Shown piece after piece: positions 35,326 to 42,390 of a stretch of 64,000 nucleotides of DNA (its first letter is position 1; each line of letters opens with the position of its first letter). Source of the stretch: Anaerocolumna chitinilytica. Its GTDB lineage: Bacteria; Bacillota; Clostridia; Lachnospirales; Lachnospiraceae. Under the pieces are notes generated by a model. The model was not told the DNA's origin and did no database searches. It worked only from the letters and a program-made list of their open reading frames with translations. The translations under genes were made by a program, and so were the position numbers. The stretch is from positions 3,166,001-3,230,000 of the forward strand of contig NZ_AP023368.1 of NCBI RefSeq assembly GCF_014218355.1, written 5' to 3'.

Positions 35326-35390
35326 AAAACTACTCCCTTTCTATTTCTATGCTTTCCCATTTTACCAATTACAGCCCATAATGAATTATT

Positions 35391-36776
35391 TTAGTATATA
35401 ATAGACTGTTCTGTTGCTGTTCTACTATCTAAAGCAATATGATCAAATACGGATAACCCATTTGGGGTATTCTTTTTTACAATACAATACTCTTCATTTT
35501 CATAAAGAATCTCAACAGGACGAAACACTGCATATCCTTTGTTAACATTATAAACGCCTTTAAATTTTTTTGTTTTCTCAAGCATGAAGGTATCGCTGTC
35601 ACTCTGACCTTTAATCACATCTCTGTTTTTAAACAAATTTGAATCAACATAGATATAATCACCATCTTCATAATAGTCAACAGCTATAAACTCATAAGTG
35701 GTTTTATCACCGTTATCCGTGGAAGAAGAATCAATTCGAATTAATCCTTCTTTGTCTGAGTCACCACCATGAGTAAGGTAAGATTTCGGTACCTTGTAAA
35801 ATTTCTTTTCCGTTATAGCACTTACAGGTATCTTCAGCCCTTCTGCCGAATTAATAACAATCTCTGTAGATAGAAAACGCTGATTAATATAACGAGCCAT
35901 ATACTTGTCCAATGTCACTTTTGCAAAATAATCATTACCCTTTTGATATACTTTAACGGGTACCGTTTGCTTCAAATCATCTGCAGTAAAAATTATTGTA
36001 ATAGTTTCATTGTCCTGTATTTTTTCATACTGTTCTTTCGTCAATAAATATACAATACTCCAATTATCATCTGTTACTATTTTATATACCGGATTGCCTC
36101 TCTTCTGCATTTTGTTTGTACGAAGCTGCGTTTTCTTATAAATAGTCTTGTCGAAATCCTTCGCTGTGGCAGAATCAGCACCCATATCTTCATATCCATC
36201 TGTATAATATACGATTACACCGCTAGTATCCGTCTTCGCTACTTTTAAAGAAGCCGTTTTATCTTCTAAGAGTGTTCTTAAATTAGTCAGCATACTGTCG
36301 TTATAGATCTGCATTGAAGAATTAGCCAATTCTTCTTTTAATTGATATACATAGGTAAAATTTCCATCGTTATAATCTTTTTGAAAATCGGTAATATTAT
36401 TCTTAATGCTCTGTGCATCATCAACGGATATAGACTTACCGCTGTCATCAGCAGCAAGTACTTCAGAATATTCATTACCGCCATCTACAGAATACACTAC
36501 TGAATTTTTAGCTACACGCTCGCCTTCTCTATGATAATAGTTAATATAACCTGCTGTATCTGTGTTGATAACCTTCTCATCCCGAAAGGCGATTCCATCA
36601 AGTACAAAATCCTCTGCTGTCGTACCTTCTTTCACTTCATAGATAGTAAGATGATCTTTTGTAAAATACAGATATATATTTATAAGCACGTAAACAAAAA
36701 CAATGAAAAAAATGATAACTCCAATGTTTATGCTTCTGGCTTTTCTGAATTTCCTTACATTGTTACGAGAGCCCAA
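35391..36776 (-). CDS. HlyD-like membrane-anchored protein ahead of sepF
   Basis: About 461 residues. A short basic N terminus, one membrane helix (about 18-38), and a large external part with beta-barrel/lipoyl-like segments resembling HlyD-type efflux adaptors (the AGYINYYHREGERV segment near 75-88 is the lipoyl-like strand pair). The start is best placed at TTG 36776, because AGGAGG ends 9 bases before it but touches the TTG at 36785. There is no partner ABC transporter or outer membrane, so export adaptor function is doubtful. Its place as the first gene of the sepF cluster suggests an envelope or division role; this is inference. Confidence 0.75.
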   Translation of the reverse strand: MGSRNNVRKFRKARSINIGVIIFFIVFVYVLINIYLYFTKDHLTIYEVKEGTTAEDFVLDGIAFRDEKVINTDTAGYINYYHREGERVAKNSVVYSVDGGNEYSEVLAADDSGKSISVDDAQSIKNNITDFQKDYNDGNFTYVYQLKEELANSSMQIYNDSMLTNLRTLLEDKTASLKVAKTDTSGVIVYYTDGYEDMGADSATAKDFDKTIYKKTQLRTNKMQKRGNPVYKIVTDDNWSIVYLLTKEQYEKIQDNETITIIFTADDLKQTVPVKVYQKGNDYFAKVTLDKYMARYINQRFLSTEIVINSAEGLKIPVSAITEKKFYKVPKSYLTHGGDSDKEGLIRIDSSSTDNGDKTTYEFIAVDYYEDGDYIYVDSNLFKNRDVIKGQSDSDTFMLEKTKKFKGVYNVNKGYAVFRPVEILYENEEYCIVKKNTPNGLSVFDHIALDSRTATEQSIIY

Positions 36777-37047
36777 AAATGCCAACCTCCTCTTTTCATT
36801 CTTTATCTATTATACTTTCTACAGGAGAAGAATAAAAGCCCCTAATTAATAATTTTGAACAAATATAAACTTATAATTCGCTTTCTTTCTCTATTTTATA
36901 ACTTTACTCTATATAAGTATATGGTACTATTGCATTAACTCCAAACTATTTAAAAAAGATTAAATTATACTTCATTACCTTTCTTTCATTTCGAGAATAA
37001 TCTGTACAAAAATGGCAACAATAAGAAAGCAAGAAGGAGGTAATCAA

Positions 37048-37245
37048 GTGAAAACATTAGATTATATTGCATTGACACTTGTCATCATCGGCGCCATTAA
37101 CTGGGGACTCATCGGCTTCTTGGGATTTGACCTTGTCAGAGTTATTTTTGGTGATATGACAGTGATGTCTAGAATCATTTATGCTCTAGTAGGTATTGCA
37201 GGCTTATATGCCCTTAGTTATTTTGGAAGACTTCGCAGCGAATAA
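37048..37245 (+). CDS. DUF378-family small membrane protein
   Basis: 65 residues, two membrane helices with the family signature ALTLVIIGAINWGLIGF and a GxxGLYAL second helix. The GTG start at 37048 is supported by AAGGAGG 6 bases upstream; the frame is open further back without a site. DUF378 proteins have no known function. It is the only plus-strand gene in this part and has its own terminator. Confidence 0.88.
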   Translation: MKTLDYIALTLVIIGAINWGLIGFLGFDLVRVIFGDMTVMSRIIYALVGIAGLYALSYFGRLRSE

Positions 37246-37270
37246 TGAAAAAGCAGATTTAAGCAAAAAT

Positions 37271-37306
37271 AAGAGACTGGTATTATATACCAGCCTCTTA
37301 TTTTTA
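37271..37306. terminator. Terminator between convergent genes
   Basis: AAGAGACTGGTAT pairs with ATACCAGCCTCTT (one A-C mismatch) around a 3-base loop, followed by TATTTTTAT. It ends the DUF378 gene and, read on the other strand, lies just after the stop at 37315. Confidence 0.85.
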
Positions 37307-37314
37307 TAATTAAA

Positions 37315-37734
37315 TTATAAAGCAACAGCTATATTTTCACGTATCATTTCCGGAAACGCATGCTCTGACATAGAGATGCTTATGATAAAATCTACGTTAT
37401 ATTCCTTTGATATCTTATCTAATTTCGTTAAGGTGGGAGCTAACAATTCTCCTTCAATGAAGGCGATAGTCAGAAAACTGTCTAAAAAAACAGCTTCAAG
37501 ATCATGATCCTGAGATACCAGTCCGCATATAAAACCAATAAATTCACTGGAATTTTCAATACAGTAATCCTTCACATTAATAAGCCGTATCCGGTTGCTG
37601 AGTTCATACATGTGCTTATTATTTTTATCCAGATAAATAATATTGCCCTTTACTTCTCGTGCTGCCAGATTGGCCTTTTCCAGAAGTATCTTGGTTTTGC
37701 CTTTGCCTTTTTCGCCTGCAATTATCTGTATCAT
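37315..37734 (-). CDS. Small P-loop ATP-binding protein
   Basis: 139 residues from ATG 37734, with AAGGAGG 9 bases upstream. The N terminus holds a Walker A GEKGKGKTK (residues 7-15); a Walker B-like hydrophobic strand ends in FLDSF near 87-91. It is a RecA/P-loop fold without other recognisable domains. Short proteins of this kind are common in clostridia and are sometimes labelled PilT-like, which the sequence does not support strongly. The function is unknown. Confidence 0.75.
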   Translation of the reverse strand: MIQIIAGEKGKGKTKILLEKANLAAREVKGNIIYLDKNNKHMYELSNRIRLINVKDYCIENSSEFIGFICGLVSQDHDLEAVFLDSFLTIAFIEGELLAPTLTKLDKISKEYNVDFIISISMSEHAFPEMIRENIAVAL

Positions 37735-37867
37735 TGTAATCTCCTCCTTAAGATGTGTATTCAATTTAGGTGAATTTCTATAAATAATTCCTAAATATAA
37801 TCTTATTATAGTATGTTTTCACCTAAAGTACAACCAAAATATAACTTATCAGAAATTGCTTTCCAAG

Positions 37868-38842
37868 TTACTTTATCATCTTCAATAAATCCGTCATTTG
37901 TGAGAAAAGACTATCACTGTTGTCGGCTTTTAATATAAGGGAGATATAGTCTTTGTTATTTTTATCTTTACTGTATAATATAAGGCAGTTCCCAGCTTTA
38001 CTGGTTGTTCCTGTCTTACCTCCAATAACCGTGATACCTTCAGGAGATTCTTCTGTTCCTTTCAGATAGCGGTTGGTGGTGGCGAAGGTTTTCGTTACCG
38101 GGCTTCCTCCTGCATCTTTATATGTTACAGTATATTCCGAATTATTAATAATAGAAAGAAATTTATCATATGTGACCAATTGATGGAATATCAAATATAA
38201 ATCATAGGCGGTGGTATAATGATTATCATCATGTAAGCCATGAGGATTTACAAAATTAGAATGTACAGCTCCTGCAGCTTCTGCTGCCTTATTCATCATC
38301 TTAGCAAACTCTCCGATGGTTCCTCCTACATGCTCAGCAATTGCAACTCCGGCATCATTTCCGGAGTATACCAAAAAGGCGGTAAGTAAATCCTCTAATT
38401 TGATGGTATCGCCTTCTTTGAAACCGCAAAGCTTCGCTCCGCTTTCTGTAATATGAGATGCATTATAACTAATGGTAACAGTATCGTTTAAATCAGCTTT
38501 TTCTAATACCACCAATGCTGTTATCAGCTTGGTTAAACTAGCCGGATACAACCTCTCATATACATTATTGGCATAAATTATCTTATTATCCGTATCATTT
38601 ACAACTAATGATGCTTCTGCCGTAATTTCCGGGTCAGCCATATGGTTAAGCTCGTCCGGTACAACAGCCAAGTCAGCTGCAAAGAATTCAGGAGCTGCTT
38701 CACTGTTATTAGCTGTCAGATTCAACCCATCACTGTTAGTAAAGGGCAGTGACAAATCATCCTGACTTCTGCAGCCAGTCAGAAGCGTTACAGATAACAA
38801 AAGACAAAACAGCTTTTTCTTCATTGAATTATCTTCTCTCAT
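37868..38842 (-). CDS. D-alanyl-D-alanine carboxypeptidase lipoprotein, PBP5 type
   Basis: A second S11-family carboxypeptidase, shorter than the one at 5866. The signal peptide ends in the lipobox LLTGC, so it is predicted to be lipidated. Catalytic motifs are SLTK, SGN and KTG (GGKTGTTSKAG). It lacks the usual C-terminal beta domain and membrane helix, since the lipid replaces them as anchor. The start at 38842 is preferred because GGAG lies 5 bases before; ATG 38824 is also possible. It trims D-Ala from stem peptides, limiting cross-linking. It lies near the shape cluster, 200 bases after mgsA. Confidence 0.92.
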   Translation of the reverse strand: MREDNSMKKKLFCLLLSVTLLTGCRSQDDLSLPFTNSDGLNLTANNSEAAPEFFAADLAVVPDELNHMADPEITAEASLVVNDTDNKIIYANNVYERLYPASLTKLITALVVLEKADLNDTVTISYNASHITESGAKLCGFKEGDTIKLEDLLTAFLVYSGNDAGVAIAEHVGGTIGEFAKMMNKAAEAAGAVHSNFVNPHGLHDDNHYTTAYDLYLIFHQLVTYDKFLSIINNSEYTVTYKDAGGSPVTKTFATTNRYLKGTEESPEGITVIGGKTGTTSKAGNCLILYSKDKNNKDYISLILKADNSDSLFSQMTDLLKMIK

Positions 38843-39039
38843 GTTAGCTCCATTCATATCACATGTTTACTGGCAATTAATCAATAATCTGTCATATTGG
38901 TTGAACTTTTACTAAGGAACATTTGGCCTTGAACCCTCCAAGGTCAGATGTGATATATACATATTATGGGCCTGCCTGCAGATAATTGACAGGACAACTA
39001 TGCTCCCAGATAAAGTTTAGATTTCAATGTTTAAAATTT

Positions 39040-39438
39040 TTAAGGTCTTAAGATTTCACGCCAGTCAAGATCCCCGCGATCCAACGCTTTAATCATAAGT
39101 TCTGCAGATGCCAGATTTGTAGCTAATGGTATATTATGTGTATCACATAAGCGTACAACCGTATTAACATCCGGTTCATGGGATTTAGGAGACAGCGGAT
39201 CCCTAAGGAAAATAACAAGATCCATTTGATTATGCTCAATCTGAGCTCCCATCTGCTGCTCTCCGCCAAGGTGACCGGCAAGGTATTTGTGAACATTTAA
39301 GTTCGTTACCTCCTCGATCAACCTTCCTGTTGTACCGGTTGCATACAACTCATGCTTATTTAAAATACCCCGATATGCTATACAAAAGTTCTGCATTAAT
39401 TTTTTCTTTGCATCATGCGCTATCATGCCAATATTCAT
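39040..39438 (-). CDS. mgsA: Methylglyoxal synthase
   Basis: 132 residues. Converts dihydroxyacetone phosphate to methylglyoxal and phosphate, a glycolytic overflow route. The family blocks are present: an early IGMIAHDAKK, the phosphate-binding TGTTG, the GGEQQMGAQI segment, FLRDPLSPKSHEPDV, and the C-terminal WREILRP. GGGGG precedes the ATG. It stands directly after rodA; this pairing is common in clostridia, with no obvious functional link. Confidence 0.97.
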   Translation of the reverse strand: MNIGMIAHDAKKKLMQNFCIAYRGILNKHELYATGTTGRLIEEVTNLNVHKYLAGHLGGEQQMGAQIEHNQMDLVIFLRDPLSPKSHEPDVNTVVRLCDTHNIPLATNLASAELMIKALDRGDLDWREILRP

Positions 39439-39444
39439 GTGGTT

Positions 39445-40566
39445 TTACCCCCTTCTAAATTTTCTCTGTAAATTTATATTGATTATGATTCCGATGGCTA
39501 TCATACTGCTCATCATGGAACTTAATCCATAACTGACAAAAGGCAGTGGAATACCGGTATTCGGTAATAGTTTGGTTGCCACACCAATATTGACAAACAT
39601 CTGAAACACAAACATTGCAGAAATACCAATAGCTATCAGGCGCCCTAACCTGTCAGGAGCATGACTTGCTATTATTAAACATTTAAAAATAATAATGGAT
39701 AATAGCATTATTATAACCAGTCCACCGATAAATCCAAGGCTTTCACCTGCAACCGAAAAGATAAAATCACTTTCTGATATTGGGACATAAGTGTCACTTT
39801 GGATAGCATCCTTTCCCTCTGAGAAAAGTTTACCGGTTAGTTTTCCTGAGCCAATCACTTCAACAGAATTCTCCTGTTGATAAAGAGCGGCGGATGACTG
39901 GTCTGATTCCGGGTTCATAAAAGCTTCTATTCTATTCTGCTGGTAATCCGTTAAGAAGAAGATATCGTAATTATTTTGTATCCCCCATAATGTTCCTATT
40001 ATAATCGGAATAACAGTTAATAAAATTGGAAGAATTACCTTTAAACTTAACCCTCCTGCAAATATCATTATAGCAAAAATAAATAGAATAACAAGACTGG
40101 TGGATAAATTTGTTTGTATTAAAATGAGAAAAGTTGGTATTCCCATAAGCACTCCGGTGAGGAGCAATACATAAAATTTCTTCATTTTGTCCTTAAATAT
40201 CATTAATAGTCTTGCCATAAAAATGATAAGTATAATCTTAGTTAGCTCTGAGGGCTGAAATTCAAACACTTTAAAGTCTAACCATCTTCTGGAACTGTGA
40301 TGTTCCACTCCAAAAAGCCTAACTGCAACTAGAAGTATCAGGTTAATAAAGTATAGTACAATATAGAATTGGCTTATAAAATGATAATCAATCATTGAAA
40401 CCACTGCCACAATCATTAACCCTAATGCCAACCCCATAATTTGTTTGAGAAACAGTCCTTCCTGCGCTATCCTGACAAGGTATATCCCAAGCACACTTAG
40501 AACTAATACCAAGGTCAATAGGCTGAAGTCATAATTTTTTATACTGTACTTTTTAAATGGAAACAT
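39445..40566 (-). CDS. rodA: RodA-type SEDS peptidoglycan glycosyltransferase
   Basis: 373 residues, about ten membrane helices. The SEDS signature FQPSELTKI is near 101-109, and the C-terminal LPFVSYGLSS motif is present. RodA polymerises glycan strands with a class B PBP during cell elongation. The assignment to RodA rather than FtsW or SpoVE rests on the neighbourhood (mreBCD and pbp2 upstream on the same strand). It starts 20 bases after minE. The ribosome-binding site is weak (GGGTAAAG). Confidence 0.93.
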   Translation of the reverse strand: MFPFKKYSIKNYDFSLLTLVLVLSVLGIYLVRIAQEGLFLKQIMGLALGLMIVAVVSMIDYHFISQFYIVLYFINLILLVAVRLFGVEHHSSRRWLDFKVFEFQPSELTKIILIIFMARLLMIFKDKMKKFYVLLLTGVLMGIPTFLILIQTNLSTSLVILFIFAIMIFAGGLSLKVILPILLTVIPIIIGTLWGIQNNYDIFFLTDYQQNRIEAFMNPESDQSSAALYQQENSVEVIGSGKLTGKLFSEGKDAIQSDTYVPISESDFIFSVAGESLGFIGGLVIIMLLSIIIFKCLIIASHAPDRLGRLIAIGISAMFVFQMFVNIGVATKLLPNTGIPLPFVSYGLSSMMSSMIAIGIIININLQRKFRRG

Positions 40567-40586
40567 CGCTTTACCCTAACTTTTCT

Positions 40587-40859
40587 TTATTTGTTGGACT
40601 TCATATCTTTAATTGGGATATTCGCAAACAATGCCGGAACTGTCCCATTATTGCCCTCGGATTCTGTCTGGGTGATTTTTATATCAAGTCCTTCTAAGTC
40701 AATTTCTACATAACGGGAAATAACGGCGATAATGTCATTCTTTATCTGTTCCATTAATTCCGGTGAACATCCTGCCCTGTCTGAGACAAGCACAAGCTTC
40801 AAGCGGTCTTTCGCGACACCGCTGGAAGTTTTCTTTTTAAAAAAATCCGCTAATCCCAT
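40587..40859 (-). CDS. minE: Cell-division topological specificity factor MinE
   Basis: 90 residues. The N-terminal membrane-targeting/MinD-binding part begins MGLADFFKKK, and RLKLVLVSDRAGCSP and the beta strand ending in VEIDLEG are characteristic. MinE stimulates MinD ATPase to drive pole-to-pole or dynamic Min patterns. Its presence together with DivIVA is notable for a Firmicute. GGAGG precedes the ATG. Confidence 0.96.
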   Translation of the reverse strand: MGLADFFKKKTSSGVAKDRLKLVLVSDRAGCSPELMEQIKNDIIAVISRYVEIDLEGLDIKITQTESEGNNGTVPALFANIPIKDMKSNK

Positions 40860-40873
40860 ATTAATATCCTCCC

Positions 40874-41665
40874 CTAATTTTTCTTAAGTAAACTTAACAG
40901 CCTGTTAAATAATCCCTGTTTTCCGTTTAAATCTAAAAACGGCACTTCCTCCCCTAAAATTCTACGGCAAATATTCATATAAGCCTGACCTGCCTGGGTA
41001 TTTGTCCCAACCAATGGTTCACCTTGATTTGTTGAAATTACGATATTTTCATCATCAGGAACAACTCCGATTAAGCCTACAGCAAGTATCTCCACAACAT
41101 CATCACTGGACATCATGTCGCCTCTCTTTACCATATCAGGTCTTAAACGGTTTACAATCAAATGAGTCTGTTTCATATCATTAGCTTCTAATAAGCCGAT
41201 AATTCTATCCGCATCCCTTACAGCTGATACCTCGGGAGTTGTAACAACTAACGCTCTGTCCGCACCTGCAATAGCATTTTTAAAGCCTTGTTCGATACCT
41301 GCAGGACAGTCCATTAATATGTAATCGTATTCATCGCGTAATTCATCTGCGAGCTTCTTCATCTGTTCCGGTGTTACTGCCGTTTTATCTCTGGTTTGTG
41401 CGGAAGGCAGAAGATAAAGGTTCGGGTATCTCTTATCCTTAATCAAAGCCTGCTTCACTCTGCAATTTCCTTCGATAACATCCACCAGATTATAAACAAT
41501 TCTGTTTTCGAGGCCCATAACAACATCCAGGTTTCTAAGACCTATATCTGTATCAATCAGAATGACTTTCTTATCTAGTTTGGCAAGTCCTGTTCCTACA
41601 TTTGCCGTTGTTGTTGTCTTACCTACTCCACCCTTACCGGATGTTATTACGATTACTTCTCCCAT
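40874..41665 (-). CDS. minD: Septum-site determining ATPase MinD
   Basis: 263 residues from ATG 41665 (GGAGG 8 bases upstream; a TTG five codons earlier overlaps that site and is unlikely). Deviant Walker A GKGGVGKTTT at 10-19, switch regions IDTDIGLRNLD and LMDCPAGIE, and a C-terminal amphipathic membrane helix (GLFNRLLSLLKK). MinD recruits MinC to the membrane to block FtsZ polymerisation away from midcell. Order minC-minD-minE is conserved. Confidence 0.98.
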   Translation of the reverse strand: MGEVIVITSGKGGVGKTTTTANVGTGLAKLDKKVILIDTDIGLRNLDVVMGLENRIVYNLVDVIEGNCRVKQALIKDKRYPNLYLLPSAQTRDKTAVTPEQMKKLADELRDEYDYILMDCPAGIEQGFKNAIAGADRALVVTTPEVSAVRDADRIIGLLEANDMKQTHLIVNRLRPDMVKRGDMMSSDDVVEILAVGLIGVVPDDENIVISTNQGEPLVGTNTQAGQAYMNICRRILGEEVPFLDLNGKQGLFNRLLSLLKKN

Positions 41666-41687
41666 TATATTATCCTCCAAAAACTTA

Positions 41688-42356
41688 TTATAAGTTTATA
41701 TCATTTATAACCTCTTTACTCAAAGGTTCTATATAGATATTCCCATCTTCTAAAAAGGCAATCTTCGTTTCTTTCCCTGAGATTTTCTCAGGCTTGTCCG
41801 GCGACCTGGCGATAGTATCGGCTATCCGTATCTGGACAGGATTCAAATCAAGCGCCACCACGAAGGAATTTGTATTGCCGGCGGCTCCGGCAAATACACT
41901 GCCCTTTAGGGAACCAAGAACAATAATATTACCCTTGGATACTATACGGGCACCTGGGTTGATGTCTCCTATAACTATTATACTGGTTTCTGATTCCAGT
42001 ACTTGTCCTGATCTTAAATTCCCTTTGTAAAATTGCCCTGTCGTATTAGATAATTCCATCAATTTTTCATCCAGGGCTTTTTTGAATTTTTCTTCTGTTT
42101 GCGGATCATCTTCAATCACACACACAACATGCAGCTTTGTTTCCTCTGCAATAATATTTAAGATATCACGCTGTTGTTCGGTAGTAAGCTTTCTTCCCTC
42201 AAAGCTTAAAGCCATTTGAGCTTTATCAAAGAATTTTGCAGATTCACGGAACTTTTCTGCAATCTTTTCTCTTAGGCTTTCATATTCCATATCGCTGTCC
42301 AGCACTACGATTATACCGTATTTATTACCTTTTATGATAACTGGGTTGTTGTTCAT
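41688..42356 (-). CDS. minC: Septum-site determining protein MinC
   Basis: 222 residues: an N-terminal domain (about 1-105) that acts on FtsZ, and a C-terminal beta-helix (about 112-200) with VIGDINPGARIVSKGNIIVL, which dimerises and binds MinD. AGGAGG precedes the ATG. It lies 34 bases after pbp2 and 22 before minD, so shape and placement genes form one transcription unit. Confidence 0.96.
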   Translation of the reverse strand: MNNNPVIIKGNKYGIIVVLDSDMEYESLREKIAEKFRESAKFFDKAQMALSFEGRKLTTEQQRDILNIIAEETKLHVVCVIEDDPQTEEKFKKALDEKLMELSNTTGQFYKGNLRSGQVLESETSIIVIGDINPGARIVSKGNIIVLGSLKGSVFAGAAGNTNSFVVALDLNPVQIRIADTIARSPDKPEKISGKETKIAFLEDGNIYIEPLSKEVINDINL

Positions 42357-42390
42357 AAAACCTCCTGGCTATTTTTAGATATGATTAACC

